A DNA stretch of 64,000 bases from Acidovorax delafieldii (GTDB taxonomy: Bacteria; Pseudomonadota; Gammaproteobacteria; Burkholderiales; Burkholderiaceae_C): contig NZ_VJWE01000019.1 in NCBI RefSeq assembly GCF_007993815.1, positions 62,001 through 126,000 on the forward strand, written 5' to 3'. The notes under the pieces are model-generated. The model was not told where the DNA came from. It was given only the letters and a program-made list of their open reading frames with translations, and did not search any database. Below are positions 1-9,276 of this stretch, in pieces; positions within the stretch are counted from its first letter, which is position 1; every line of letters begins with the position of its first letter. The translations under genes were made by a program, and so were the position numbers.

Positions 1-673
1 CTGGGCTACGCGTCGCTTTCTGCCGCGTCTGGCCGGCCACAAGCAAGGGGTTGACTCACTTCGCCGCTGCGCACGCGCTTGCGTGCAGCGCGGCGTTGGT
101 GTGCTCACGGTGTTTGCGTTTTCTTCCGAAAACTGGAACCGCCCCGCCGACGAGGTCTCCGGCCTCATGGAGCTGCTGGCGATGGCGCTGGCGCGCGAGG
201 TGCCCCAGCTCAAGAAAGACGGCGTGCGTCTTCATTTTGTGGGCGAACGTGGCAGCCTTTCGCCCAAGGTGCGAGACGGCCTGGGTCAGGCAGAAGCCGC
301 CACGGCGGACAACACCCGCCTGGTGCTCAACGTCTGCTTCAACTACGGAGGCCGCTGGGACATCGCGCAGGCGGCCGCATCGCTGGCTGCCCGTGGCGAG
401 CCCATCACCGAGGCCAGTCTGCACAATGCGATGGGATTGGCCCACGTGCCCGACCCCGACCTCGTGATCCGCACCGGGGGAGAAATGCGGATCAGCAACT
501 TTTTGCTCTGGCAATCGGCATACTCCGAGTTCTTCTTCAGCGACCGACTGTGGCCCGATTTCGATGAGTCCGCCCTGGACGAGGCCATCGACGCCTTCAG
601 CCGCCGCGAGCGCCGTTTTGGCAAAACCTCTGAACAGATTCTGTCCGCGCATCCTGATCCGATGCCGGGTTGA
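1..673 (+). CDS. uppS: Undecaprenyl diphosphate synthase, 5' end outside window
   Basis: Cis-prenyltransferase that condenses isopentenyl diphosphate with farnesyl diphosphate to make the C55 carrier lipid for peptidoglycan and O-antigen. The window opens inside the gene: the reading frame starts at base 2 with the W-A of the family's GNGRWA motif, so about 25-30 N-terminal residues, including the catalytic Asp, are missing. Visible family motifs are FAFSSENWNRP and, later, RTGGEMRISNFLLWQ followed by SAYSEFFF, with the C-terminal RRERRFG. About 224 residues are present, against about 250 for a full enzyme. It is the first visible gene of the uppS-cdsA-dxr-rseP-bamA cluster; cdsA starts 27 bases after its stop. 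Confidence 0.95.
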   Translation, partial: WATRRFLPRLAGHKQGVDSLRRCARACVQRGVGVLTVFAFSSENWNRPADEVSGLMELLAMALAREVPQLKKDGVRLHFVGERGSLSPKVRDGLGQAEAATADNTRLVLNVCFNYGGRWDIAQAAASLAARGEPITEASLHNAMGLAHVPDPDLVIRTGGEMRISNFLLWQSAYSEFFFSDRLWPDFDESALDEAIDAFSRRERRFGKTSEQILSAHPDPMPG

Positions 674-700
674 GAACCTGAACAGGTTCTGAAAGCCCCC

Positions 701-1555
701 ATGCTTCAACAGCGCGTCATCACAGCCCTTGTTCTGCTGGCCATCTTGTTGCCCGCGCTTTTCTACGCCAACACCATACCGTTCACGCTGGTCGTGCTGG
801 TTCTGATGGCTGCCGGGGCTTGGGAATGGGGTCGTCTGAGCGGCTTTGGCCAAGCAGGTTCCGTGGCGGTGGGTGTGGCCTGTGTGGCCTTGTGCGCCGG
901 GTCGTGGGCGCTGGGCTGGGTCGATCGCCCGTTGACTGCCCTGTGGGTGGTGGGCGGCGGGCTGTGGGTCCTGGCGGCTGCCTGGCTGCTCAAGGCCGGG
1001 GTGCCCGGCTGGCCCCGCATACCGGCCGGTTTGCGCCTGGTCGCTGGGGTGTTGGCCTTGTGGTTGGCATGGCTGGCGGTGGTGCAGGCACGCAATGTAG
1101 GCATCAATTTTCTGTTGTCGGTGCTGCTGCTGGTGTGGGTGGCGGATATTTTTGCCTACTTTGCGGGGCGTGCGTTTGGGTTGCGGTTTACCAAGGGCAA
1201 GCTGGCACCCTCGATCAGTCCTGGCAAGAGCTGGGAAGGTGTGTGGGGCGGCCTGGCAGGGGTGATGGTGATGGCTTTTGTTTGGGCGGGAGCGGATGCC
1301 CACTGGCAGGCGTCGGTGCCCAGTTTTTACAGCCGCATGGCGCAGCAGGGCTGGTGGTTGCTGGTGATTGCGGCGTTGTTCATGGTGGCCATGAGCGTGT
1401 CGGGTGACCTGGTGGAGTCGCTCATCAAGCGCAGCGCCGGAGTCAAGGACAGCAGTGGCCTTTTCCCCGGACACGGCGGCGTGCTTGACCGCGTGGATGC
1501 CTTGCTGCCCACACTGCCCCTGGCCATGATGCTCACGAGCCTGACAACCCTATGA
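701..1555 (+). CDS. cdsA: Phosphatidate cytidylyltransferase (CDP-diacylglycerol synthase)
   Basis: Integral inner-membrane enzyme of 284 residues that makes CDP-diacylglycerol from phosphatidic acid and CTP, the branch point for all phospholipids. The sequence is a chain of hydrophobic segments ending in the family signature: SLIKRSAGVKDSSG runs into LFPGHGGVLDRVD near the C-terminus (residues about 230-260), with the conserved K-D, H-G-G and D-R residues intact. The ATG follows a small perfect inverted repeat (673-690, arms AGAACCTG/CAGGTTCT) at the uppS stop. Its TGA overlaps the dxr ATG by four bases (ATGA), which suggests translational coupling. Confidence 0.97.
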   Translation: MLQQRVITALVLLAILLPALFYANTIPFTLVVLVLMAAGAWEWGRLSGFGQAGSVAVGVACVALCAGSWALGWVDRPLTALWVVGGGLWVLAAAWLLKAGVPGWPRIPAGLRLVAGVLALWLAWLAVVQARNVGINFLLSVLLLVWVADIFAYFAGRAFGLRFTKGKLAPSISPGKSWEGVWGGLAGVMVMAFVWAGADAHWQASVPSFYSRMAQQGWWLLVIAALFMVAMSVSGDLVESLIKRSAGVKDSSGLFPGHGGVLDRVDALLPTLPLAMMLTSLTTL

Positions 1556-2733
1556 AGAAACAACGACTCACCGTTCTCGGTTCCACCGGCTCCATCGGGA
1601 CCAGCACGCTGGATGTGGTGGCGCGCCACCCTGAGCGCTTTGAGGTGTTTGCGCTGAGTGCGGCGACGCAAGTGGATCTCTTGCTGGCGCAGTGCGCGCA
1701 GTTTCGCCCGCGTTATGCTGTGATGGCCAGCGCCCCGCACGCTGCTGCCTTGGCTGAAAAATTGCAGGCCAATAGCCTTCCAACGCAAGTCATTCAATCG
1801 CAAGATGCTCTTGAAGTGATAGCGTCACACGATGAAGTGGATGCCGTGATGGCTGCCATCGTGGGGGCGGCCGGTCTTGCGCCCTGTCTGGCTGCGGCCC
1901 GCGCAGGCAAACGACTGCTGCTGGCCAATAAGGAGGCCCTGGTGGTGGGCGGCGGGTTGTTCATGCAGACCGTGCGCGACGGTGGCGCCACGTTGCTGCC
2001 CATTGACAGCGAACACTCGGCCATCTTCCAGTGCTTGCCAGAAGACCCTGCCACTTGGTCTGACCGGGTGGACAGCATCCTGCTCACAGCCTCGGGCGGC
2101 CCGTTCCGCCAGCGGGACCCTTCCACGCTGGCGCAGATCACCCCTGACCAGGCCTGCGCGCACCCCAACTTCTCGATGGGACGCAAGATTTCCGTGGATT
2201 CGGCCACGATGATGAACAAGGCCCTGGAGGTCATTGAGGCCCGCTGGCTGTTTGATCTGCACCCGGACCAGATCAAGGTGGTCATCCACCCGCAGCAGAT
2301 CATCCATTCGATGGTTCAGTTCAAGGACGCCTCCATCCTGGCGCAGCTGGGTACGCCCGACATGCGAGTGCCCATTGCCTGCGGCCTGTCCTGGCCCGAG
2401 CGCATTACCAGCGGGGCCAGCAAGCTGGATTTCTCGACCCTGAGCGCCCTCGCGTTTGAAGACGCGGACGCCATTCGCTTCCCGGGCCTGCACCTGTCCT
2501 GGCAGGCGCTGAAGGCGGCCGAGGGGACCACTGCCGTGCTGAATGCGGCCAACGAGGTGGCGGTGGGCGCCTTTTTGTCGGGTCGGCTGCGTTTTGACCA
2601 TATTCATGCGGTCAACCTTGCAACTTTGGATGCAGTTTCGCCCTCCAAGCCCGATTCGCTCGCCGCGTTGCTGGATCTGGACACCCAGGCCCGCCATGCG
2701 GCTGAACATGTGGCGGGCCGTCTGGCTGCCTGA
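1552..2733 (+). CDS. dxr: 1-deoxy-D-xylulose 5-phosphate reductoisomerase
   Basis: NADPH-dependent enzyme that converts DXP to 2-C-methyl-D-erythritol 4-phosphate, the committed step of the MEP isoprenoid pathway that supplies UppS upstream. The 393-residue length is normal. The N-terminal Rossmann motif GSTGSIG is at residues 10-16, followed by LLANKEALV. The metal and substrate region has SEHSAIFQCL, the flexible-loop motif ASGGPFR, and HPNFSMGRKISVDSATMMNK. The start overlaps the cdsA stop by four bases. Codons for the variable segment around residues 77-91 coincide with one copy of a dispersed 44-bp AT-rich repeat (1780-1823), read on the opposite strand. Confidence 0.97.
   Translation: MKKQRLTVLGSTGSIGTSTLDVVARHPERFEVFALSAATQVDLLLAQCAQFRPRYAVMASAPHAAALAEKLQANSLPTQVIQSQDALEVIASHDEVDAVMAAIVGAAGLAPCLAAARAGKRLLLANKEALVVGGGLFMQTVRDGGATLLPIDSEHSAIFQCLPEDPATWSDRVDSILLTASGGPFRQRDPSTLAQITPDQACAHPNFSMGRKISVDSATMMNKALEVIEARWLFDLHPDQIKVVIHPQQIIHSMVQFKDASILAQLGTPDMRVPIACGLSWPERITSGASKLDFSTLSALAFEDADAIRFPGLHLSWQALKAAEGTTAVLNAANEVAVGAFLSGRLRFDHIHAVNLATLDAVSPSKPDSLAALLDLDTQARHAAEHVAGRLAA
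1780..1823 (-). repeat. 44-bp AT-rich dispersed repeat, copy in dxr
   Basis: Read on the minus strand this copy fits the whole spaced pattern GCTAT-N9-AGC-N5-GCG-N12-GCG. It lies wholly within dxr coding sequence, in a variable stretch before the conserved MAAIVGAAG segment. The dxr protein is not visibly longer than its homologues here. The similarity appears to run a further 10-12 bases to a second TAT-containing end. Confidence 0.6.
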
Positions 2734-2762
2734 CTGCCGGCCCACTCAGGAACCAACCATCC

Positions 2763-4127
2763 ATGCTGCTTACTATCGCTGCCTTCATCGTCGCCCTCGG
2801 TCTTTTGATCGCAGTGCACGAATACGGGCACTACCGCGTGGCGGTGGCCTGTGGGGTCAAGGTATTGCGGTTCTCTGTGGGTTTCGGCAAGCCGCTATTG
2901 CGCTGGCAGCCCCAGGGGTCTCCCACGGAGTTTGTGCTGGGAGCCTTCCCATTGGGGGGCTATGTGCGCATGCTGGACGAGCGAGAGGCACCCGTTGCCG
3001 CAGAGGAGCGGCATCTGGCCTTCAACACCCAGCCCCTGCGCTCGCGAGCAGCCATCGTTGCGGCTGGGCCCATCGCCAATTTGTTGTTGGCAGTGCTGCT
3101 GTATTCGGTGGTGAACTGGAACGGTGTCGAGGAGCCCCGAGCCATTCTGGCAAGCCCGGTCGCAGGCTCTGTCGCACACAGTGCCGGTTTGCGGGGCGGT
3201 GAACTGGTAGAGCAAGCCGCTTTGGGGGCAGAAGACCTGGAGCCAGTTCGTTCGTTTGAAGACCTGCGGTGGCTGCTGACCCGCGGTGCGCTTGAGGGGC
3301 TGAACGTGCGTCTTGACGTCCAGTCCGCCCATGGTGCGGGCCATCGTGAGGTTGTGCTCGACATGTCCCGGATCGACAGCCGTGAGGCTGATGCCCAGCT
3401 GTTTCGCAAGGTCGGCATCCTGGGACCTTGGACCCGCCCTGTGTTGGGCGAGGTCATGGCGCAAAGCGCGGCTGAGCGCTCGGGCCTGCGCCAAGGTGAT
3501 GTGGTGCTCAAGGTGGGGCAGACCGATGTGGTGGATGGGCAGCAACTGCGCGAGTTGATCCGGCAGTCTGTGCGGGGGAACGAGCCATTGGCGCAGCCTT
3601 GGCGCGTTGAGCGCGGTGGTCAGGTGATGACACTGGACGTGTTGCCCGAGGCTGTGACCGAACCGGCTAATACGGTGGGGCGCATTGGCGCCTACGTGGG
3701 AGCTGCACCAGAATTTGTCACGGTGGACTACGGGCTGGTCGATGGTCTGTGGGGTGGTGTGGTGAAGACCTGGGATGTGTCGCTGCTGACCCTGCGCATG
3801 ATGGGCCGCATGGTGATCGGCGAGGCGTCGCTCAAGAACCTCAGTGGCCCCTTGACCATTGCCGACTACGCAGGCCGCTCAGCCAGCATGGGGCTGACGC
3901 AGTACCTCATCTTTCTGGCGCTGATCAGTGTGAGCCTGGGGGTGCTGAACCTGCTTCCGCTGCCAGTCTTGGACGGTGGGCACCTGATGTATTATCTTTG
4001 GGAGGGTGTCACGGGCAGGGGTGTGTCGGACGCATGGATGGAGCGATTGCAGCGTGGAGGCGTTGCTGTCCTGCTTGTCATGATGTCCATAGCTCTGTTC
4101 AACGATATCACCCGGCTCTTTGGCTAA
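2763..4127 (+). CDS. rseP: Site-2 intramembrane metalloprotease RseP
   Basis: Inner-membrane zinc protease of 454 residues that makes the second cut in anti-sigma factor RseA during the sigma-E envelope stress response. The zinc motif HEYGH is at residues 19-23 in the first membrane segment. The distal metal-binding motif NLLPLPVLDGGH starts near residue 396 in a late membrane segment. Between them is a periplasmic region with two PDZ-like domains, the second recognisable around AAERSGLRQGDVVLKV. It sits between dxr and bamA, as in many Proteobacteria, which fits its role in monitoring outer-membrane assembly. Confidence 0.96.
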   Translation: MLLTIAAFIVALGLLIAVHEYGHYRVAVACGVKVLRFSVGFGKPLLRWQPQGSPTEFVLGAFPLGGYVRMLDEREAPVAAEERHLAFNTQPLRSRAAIVAAGPIANLLLAVLLYSVVNWNGVEEPRAILASPVAGSVAHSAGLRGGELVEQAALGAEDLEPVRSFEDLRWLLTRGALEGLNVRLDVQSAHGAGHREVVLDMSRIDSREADAQLFRKVGILGPWTRPVLGEVMAQSAAERSGLRQGDVVLKVGQTDVVDGQQLRELIRQSVRGNEPLAQPWRVERGGQVMTLDVLPEAVTEPANTVGRIGAYVGAAPEFVTVDYGLVDGLWGGVVKTWDVSLLTLRMMGRMVIGEASLKNLSGPLTIADYAGRSASMGLTQYLIFLALISVSLGVLNLLPLPVLDGGHLMYYLWEGVTGRGVSDAWMERLQRGGVAVLLVMMSIALFNDITRLFG

Positions 4128-4172
4128 CACTTTTGCCGCGCTTGCCCTGCAACTGCGGCTCCCGCTTCATTC

Positions 4173-6470
4173 ATGAAAAAACACATCAATCGCCTGGGCG
4201 TGCGTACCGCATCGGCCGTTGCAGCCATGATTTTTGCCGCCAATGCGGCATGGGCTCTGGAGCCATTCAAGGTGCAGGACATTCGCGTGGAGGGCTTGCA
4301 GCGTGTGGAGCCGGGTACCGTGTTTGCATCCATGCCCCTGCGGGTGGGTGACGACTACAACGACGAAAAAGGCGCCGCAGCAATTCGTACGCTGTTCGGC
4401 CTGGGACTCTTCAAGGATGTGCGCCTGGAGGCCAGCGGCAACGTTCTGGTGGTGGTGGTCGAAGAGCGCCCCACTGTCGCCGACGTGGACTTTGCCGGTG
4501 CCCGTGAATTCGACAAAGATGCGCTTAAAAAAGCCATGCGCGAAGTGGGCCTGACGGAAGGGCGTCCTTATGACAAGGCGCTCACCGACCGCGCCGAACA
4601 AGAGCTCAAGCGCCAGTACATCAACAAGAGCCTGTATGGCGCCGAGGTGGTGACCACGGTCACGCCCATCGAGCGCAACCGCGTTAACCTGACCTTCACG
4701 ATCACGGAAGGTGAGCCCGCACGCATCAAGGAAGTGCGCATCGTGGGCAACAAGGCGTTCAGTGAATCGACGCTCAAGGGCCTGTTCGACCAGGACACGG
4801 GGGGCTGGCTGAGCTGGTACACCAAGTCCGATCGCTACTCGCGCACCAAGCTCAACGCCGACCTTGAAACCCTGCGCTCGTATTACCTGCAGCGCGGCTA
4901 CCTGGAGTTCCGTGTGGACTCGACGCAGGTCGCCATCTCGCCGGACAAGCAGGACATCTCCATCACTGTCAATGTGACGGAAGGCGAACGGTATGTGGTG
5001 TCGGGCGTGAAACTCGAAGGCAACTATCTGGACCGCGAGGACGAGTTCAAGTCGCTGGTGACCATTCGCCCAGGTGAGCCCTACAACGCCGACCAGGTGA
5101 CTGAGACCACCAAGGCCTTCTCTGAGTATTTCGCCCGGTTTGGTTTTGCATTTGCCCGTGTGGAGGCTGTGCCCGAAATCGACCGCGAGAACAATCGTGT
5201 CAACTTTGTGCTGCAGGCCGAACCGGCACGCCGCGCCTACGTGCGCCGTATCAACGTCAGTGGCAACAACCGCACGCGTGACGAAGTCATTCGCCGTGAG
5301 TTCCGCCAATACGAGGCCTCCTGGTACGACGGCGACAAGATCCGCCTGTCCCGCGACCGCGTGGACCGTCTGGGCTTCTTCACGGAAGTGAACGTGGAAA
5401 CCCAGGAAGTGCCCGGCTCGCCCGACCAGGTCGATCTGGTGATCAACGTGGCAGAAAAGCCCACCGGCTCGTTGCAACTGGGTGTGGGTTTTTCCAGCGC
5501 CGAAAAAGCGTCTCTCTCGTTCGGTATCAAGCAGGAAAACATCTTTGGCTCGGGCAACTACCTGGGCATCGACGTCAACACGAGCAAGTACCGGCGCACA
5601 CTGGTGTTCAGCACCACCAACCCGTACTTCACGCCCGAAGGCATCTCGCGCACGCTCGATGTGTACTACCGCACCGACAAGCCCTATGAAGACCAGGGGG
5701 GCAATTACCAGCTGGTAACCACCGGGACCTCCGTGCGTTTTGGCGTGCCTTTCAGTGAGACCGACACGGTGTTCTTTGGCGGTGGGCTGGAGCAGACCCG
5801 CATCAAGCCCGGCACGAACATCCCGGCCACCTACCTGTTTTACGCAGACAAGTTCGGCTACAGCAGCACCTCGATTCCATTGACTGTGGGCTGGTCCCGT
5901 GACGACCGGGACAGCGCCTTGGCGCCCAACTCCGGCCGGTACCAGCGCCTCAATTCCGAATGGTCTGTGGCAGGCGATGCACGCTACGTGCGGGCCAACT
6001 ATCAGTACCAGCAGTACATCCCCCTCAACAAGCGCTTCACCATTGCGTTCAACGGCGAGGCCGGTTATGGCAAGGGCTTGAACGGCCGTCCGTTCCCGGT
6101 ATTCAAGAACTTCTACTCGGGTGGTCTGGGCTCGGTGCGTGGTTTCGACCAGGGCACCCTGGGACCACGTGATGTGACCGGGGCCTCGTTGGGTGGGCCC
6201 AAGAAGATCACGCTGAACACCGAGCTGATTGCTCCGTTCCCGGGTGCTGGCAATGACCGGACCCTGCGTGTGTTCACGTTCCTGGACGTGGGCAATGTGT
6301 ACGGCGAGAACGACAAAGTTACCTTCAGTGACATGCGTGCCTCCGTGGGCCTGGGGCTGAGCTGGATTTCGCCGCTCGGTCCCTTGCGTTTGGCGTTTGC
6401 GCAGCCAGTGCGCAAGTTCGCCGGCGATAGAATCCAGAAACTGCAATTCCAGATTGGAACGTCTTTCTAA
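4173..6470 (+). CDS. bamA: Outer membrane protein assembly factor BamA
   Basis: Omp85-family outer-membrane protein, the core of the BAM complex that folds beta-barrel proteins into the outer membrane. The 765-residue precursor has a signal peptide with likely cleavage after residue 28 (AAWA/LE). Five POTRA domains cover roughly residues 29-350, and a C-terminal beta-barrel begins near residue 425. The conserved barrel loop motif VRGF is at about residue 655, and the protein ends in the aromatic residue expected of outer-membrane barrels (final residues GTSF). Its stop shares one base with the skp start (TAATG), so it is probably translated together with its periplasmic chaperone. Confidence 0.98.
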   Translation: MKKHINRLGVRTASAVAAMIFAANAAWALEPFKVQDIRVEGLQRVEPGTVFASMPLRVGDDYNDEKGAAAIRTLFGLGLFKDVRLEASGNVLVVVVEERPTVADVDFAGAREFDKDALKKAMREVGLTEGRPYDKALTDRAEQELKRQYINKSLYGAEVVTTVTPIERNRVNLTFTITEGEPARIKEVRIVGNKAFSESTLKGLFDQDTGGWLSWYTKSDRYSRTKLNADLETLRSYYLQRGYLEFRVDSTQVAISPDKQDISITVNVTEGERYVVSGVKLEGNYLDREDEFKSLVTIRPGEPYNADQVTETTKAFSEYFARFGFAFARVEAVPEIDRENNRVNFVLQAEPARRAYVRRINVSGNNRTRDEVIRREFRQYEASWYDGDKIRLSRDRVDRLGFFTEVNVETQEVPGSPDQVDLVINVAEKPTGSLQLGVGFSSAEKASLSFGIKQENIFGSGNYLGIDVNTSKYRRTLVFSTTNPYFTPEGISRTLDVYYRTDKPYEDQGGNYQLVTTGTSVRFGVPFSETDTVFFGGGLEQTRIKPGTNIPATYLFYADKFGYSSTSIPLTVGWSRDDRDSALAPNSGRYQRLNSEWSVAGDARYVRANYQYQQYIPLNKRFTIAFNGEAGYGKGLNGRPFPVFKNFYSGGLGSVRGFDQGTLGPRDVTGASLGGPKKITLNTELIAPFPGAGNDRTLRVFTFLDVGNVYGENDKVTFSDMRASVGLGLSWISPLGPLRLAFAQPVRKFAGDRIQKLQFQIGTSF

Positions 6471-6991
6471 TGAAATCCTTTTCTCGCCATCTCTCTGTGG
6501 CCTTGCTGCTCGGCACCGTTGCCATTGCAGCCCCTGCACAAGCGCAAGAGTTCAAAGCCGGTTTCGTCAACACCGATCGCATCTTCCGAGAAGCCACCAC
6601 AGCCAAGGCTGCGCAGGCCAAGCTGGAGCAGGAGTTCTCCCGTCGCGAGAAAGAACTGGTGGATCTGGGCAACACCCTGAAGACTGCCAGCGACAAGTTT
6701 GAGCGTGAAGCACCCACCATGGCGGAGAGCCAGCGCACTGCGCGGCAGCGCCAGCTGGTGGACCAGGACCGCGACTTCCAGCGCAAGCGCCGTGAATTCC
6801 AGGAAGACCTGAGCGCCCGCAAGAACGAAGAGCTGTCGCAAGTGCTGGAACGCGCCAACAAGGTGGTCAAGCAGGTGGCCGAGGCCGAAAAATACGACGT
6901 GATCCTGCAAGAGGCCGTCTACATCAATCCCAAGCACGACATCACCGACAAGGTGATCAAGGCCCTGAATGCCGCTGCTGCTGCCAAGTAA
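6470..6991 (+). CDS. skp: Periplasmic chaperone Skp/OmpH
   Basis: Holdase of 173 residues that binds unfolded outer-membrane proteins in the periplasm and delivers them to BamA. The signal peptide is clear, with cleavage after AQA at residue 25. The mature protein has the family's long charged coiled-coil tentacles (residues about 45-120, rich in K, E, R and Q) and a beta-strand-rich C-terminal core (YDVILQEAVYI). The ATG overlaps the bamA TAA by one base. The length matches the family, and the bamA-skp-lpxD order is the canonical one. Confidence 0.95.
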   Translation: MKSFSRHLSVALLLGTVAIAAPAQAQEFKAGFVNTDRIFREATTAKAAQAKLEQEFSRREKELVDLGNTLKTASDKFEREAPTMAESQRTARQRQLVDQDRDFQRKRREFQEDLSARKNEELSQVLERANKVVKQVAEAEKYDVILQEAVYINPKHDITDKVIKALNAAAAAK

Positions 6992-7015
6992 GCCGCTGCG
7001 CAAGACAGGTGGCGC

Positions 7016-7999
7016 GTGAGCAGCTTGCTTCTCGGGCACATTGTTGATGCGCTCGGTGGTTCGCTGGAAGGGGGCGCGCGGGAAACCGTCATCGCCCGCA
7101 TTGCGCCACTGGAGGTCGCGGGTCCGGGAGACCTCAGTTTCCTGAGCAATCCCCGCTACCAACAGCAACTGGCCGCCTCCCGGGCGGCCTGTGTCATTGT
7201 GGCGCCTGCCATGCGCGACGCCGCATTGGCACGGGGCGCCTGCATCGTGGCCGACAACCCCTACGTGTACTTCGCCCGCGCTACCCAGTTGTGGCGGCAG
7301 CGCAATACGCCCGCGCGGTCGTCCGGTGTGCACCCCAGCGCAGTGGTTGATCCCTCGGCGCTGGTCCACCCCTCGGCCACCATCGGTCCGCTGTGCGTGA
7401 TTGAGCGGGGCGCCTCGGTGGGCGCAGATACCGTGCTCAAGTCGCGCGTCACCGTGGGCGAGGGCTGCAGCATCGGCGCGCGTTGCATCGTCCATGCGGG
7501 CGTGGTCATTGGCGCTGATGGTTTCGGTTTTGCGCCTGAGAACGGGCAGTGGGTCAAGATCGAGCAACTGGGTGCCGTGCGCATTGGAGATGACGTCGAG
7601 ATTGGCGCCAACACCTGCATCGACCGGGGTGCGCTGCAGGACACGGTGATCGAAGACGGCGTGAAGCTCGACAACCTGATCCAGATCGGGCACAACGTGC
7701 GTATCGGCAAGCACTCGGCCATGGCTGGGTGTGTAGGCGTGGCGGGCAGTGCCACCATCGGGGCGCATTGCACGGTAGGCGGTGGTGCCATCGTGTTGGG
7801 GCACCTGGAGCTGGCTGACAACGTGCACATCTCGGCCGCGACGGTGGTCACCCGCTCTCTCACCCGGCCTGGTCAGTACACCGGCATGTTCCCCATCGAC
7901 GACAATGCGCGCTGGGAAAAAAACGCTGCCACACTCAAACAATTGCACAGCCTGCGCGAGCGCATCAAGGCGCTGGAGCTGGCCCTCAAGGCAGCATGA
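7016..7999 (+). CDS. lpxD: UDP-3-O-(3-hydroxyacyl)glucosamine N-acyltransferase
   Basis: Third enzyme of lipid A synthesis. It adds a 3-hydroxyacyl chain from acyl-ACP to the 2-amino group of UDP-3-O-acylglucosamine. The 327 residues begin at a GTG 24 bases after the skp stop. Residues 1-100 are the uridine-binding domain. Hexapeptide repeats of the left-handed beta-helix follow, for example [18 protein letters not shown]. The catalytic region reads [17 protein letters not shown] then [16 protein letters not shown], with the conserved His. The C-terminal helix ([15 protein letters not shown]) is typical. The cluster order lpxD-fabZ-lpxA-lpxB is conserved in Proteobacteria. Confidence 0.97.
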   Translation: MSSLLLGHIVDALGGSLEGGARETVIARIAPLEVAGPGDLSFLSNPRYQQQLAASRAACVIVAPAMRDAALARGACIVADNPYVYFARATQLWRQRNTPARSSGVHPSAVVDPSALVHPSATIGPLCVIERGASVGADTVLKSRVTVGEGCSIGARCIVHAGVVIGADGFGFAPENGQWVKIEQLGAVRIGDDVEIGANTCIDRGALQDTVIEDGVKLDNLIQIGHNVRIGKHSAMAGCVGVAGSATIGAHCTVGGGAIVLGHLELADNVHISAATVVTRSLTRPGQYTGMFPIDDNARWEKNAATLKQLHSLRERIKALELALKAA

Positions 8000-8015
8000 A
8001 CGGAAGAACAACTCG

Positions 8016-8456
8016 ATGATGGATATTCACGCAATTCTCAAACAACTGCCCCACCGCTACCCGTTTTTGCTGGTGGACAAGGTGATCGAGTTAGAGAGCA
8101 ACACCCGCATCAAGGCCATCAAGAACGTGACGTTCAACGAGCCCTATTTCATGGGGCATTTCCCTGGCCGTCCGGTGATGCCGGGTGTGTTGATCCTGGA
8201 AGCACTGGCCCAAGCTGCGGGCTTGCTGGCGTTCGATGCCATGGGCAAGGTGCCCGATGAGAACAACATTTACTACTTTGTCGGTATCGATGGCGCGCGG
8301 TTCAAGCGCCCTGTGGAGCCCGGTGACCAGTTGATCCTGACCATCACCATCGACCGCGTGCGCGGTGGCATCTGGAAGTTCAAGGGCGTTGCGAGCGTGG
8401 GCGAAGAGGTGGCCTGCGAGGCCGAACTCATGTGCACCATGCGCAACGTCGGTTGA
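8016..8456 (+). CDS. fabZ: 3-hydroxyacyl-ACP dehydratase FabZ
   Basis: Hotdog-fold dehydratase of the fatty-acid elongation cycle. Residues [10 protein letters not shown] near the N-terminus and [20 protein letters not shown] carry the catalytic His (about residue 48) and Glu (about residue 62). The frame is open far upstream, but homology begins at MMDIH. The first of two adjacent ATGs is chosen (8016, giving 146 residues) because GGAAG at 8002-8006 is well placed; 8019 is the alternative. Its place between lpxD and lpxA reflects competition for the shared 3-hydroxyacyl-ACP pool. Confidence 0.96.
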   Translation: MMDIHAILKQLPHRYPFLLVDKVIELESNTRIKAIKNVTFNEPYFMGHFPGRPVMPGVLILEALAQAAGLLAFDAMGKVPDENNIYYFVGIDGARFKRPVEPGDQLILTITIDRVRGGIWKFKGVASVGEEVACEAELMCTMRNVG

Positions 8457-8477
8457 CCGGTTCAGGCCTGTTGGATC

Positions 8478-9266
8478 GTGAGCAATATCCACCCCACAGC
8501 CATTGTTGCGGACGGCGCCCGCCTGGACCCTACGGTCACGGTGGGGCCCTACGCGGTCATTGGCGAGCATGTGTCCATCGGCGCGGGCACCACAGTTGGC
8601 GCGCACTGCGTGATCGATGGGCGCACCACGATTGGCGCTGACAACCGCATTTTCCAGTTCAACTCCATCGGCGCCATCCCGCAGGACAAGAAGTACGCAG
8701 GCGAGCCGACCGAGCTGGTCATCGGTGACCGCAACACCATCCGCGAATTCTGCACGCTGAACCTGGGCGTGCCCCAGGCCGGCGGCATCACCACCGTGGG
8801 CCATGACAACTGGATCATGGCGTACACCCACATCGCGCACGATTGCCATGTGGGCAACCACACCACGCTGGCGAACAACACCACGCTGGCAGGGCATGTG
8901 CACCTGGGCGACTGGGTGACGGTGGGCGGACTCACGGGCATCCACCAGTTCGTCAAGATTGGTGCGCACGCGATGGTGGGCTTTGCCAGCGCGGTGTCGC
9001 AGGACGTGCCGCCTTTCATGCTGGTGGATGGCAATCCCCTGGCCGTGCGCGGCTACAACGTGGTGGGGCTGCGCCGCCGTGGCTTTTCGGTCGAGCGCAT
9101 TGCTGCGGTCAAGCAGATGCACAAGCTGATTTATCGCCAGGGCCTGACGCTGGAGGCCGCGCGTGCCGCCATTGCAGAGTTGGCGCAGTCCGCACCGCAG
9201 GCCGGTGACGATGCGGCGATGATGGAGCGGTTCCTGGCCGACGCCACGCGCGGCATTGCGCGCTGA
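8478..9266 (+). CDS. lpxA: UDP-N-acetylglucosamine O-acyltransferase
   Basis: First enzyme of lipid A synthesis, a cytosolic homotrimer of 262 residues per chain. It transfers 3-hydroxyacyl from ACP to UDP-GlcNAc. The sequence opens at GTG with hexapeptide repeats ([19 protein letters not shown]) forming the beta-helix. The catalytic segment [14 protein letters not shown], with the conserved His, and the substrate-binding [11 protein letters not shown] are intact. The C-terminal helical domain ([15 protein letters not shown]) is typical. It ends just before the lpxB start. Confidence 0.97.
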   Translation: MSNIHPTAIVADGARLDPTVTVGPYAVIGEHVSIGAGTTVGAHCVIDGRTTIGADNRIFQFNSIGAIPQDKKYAGEPTELVIGDRNTIREFCTLNLGVPQAGGITTVGHDNWIMAYTHIAHDCHVGNHTTLANNTTLAGHVHLGDWVTVGGLTGIHQFVKIGAHAMVGFASAVSQDVPPFMLVDGNPLAVRGYNVVGLRRRGFSVERIAAVKQMHKLIYRQGLTLEAARAAIAELAQSAPQAGDDAAMMERFLADATRGIAR

Positions 9267-9276
9267 GGGCTGGGCG

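Noticed and set aside
2894-2918. GCTAT-N9-AGC in rseP as another copy of the 44-bp repeat
   Set aside because: The spacer is GC-rich and the two GCG anchors are missing. The sequence is explained by the conserved protein segment KPLLRWQ.
4167-6539. Open frame of about 790 codons antisense to bamA
   Set aside because: Same codon-bias effect; no domain, and bamA on the other strand is unambiguous.
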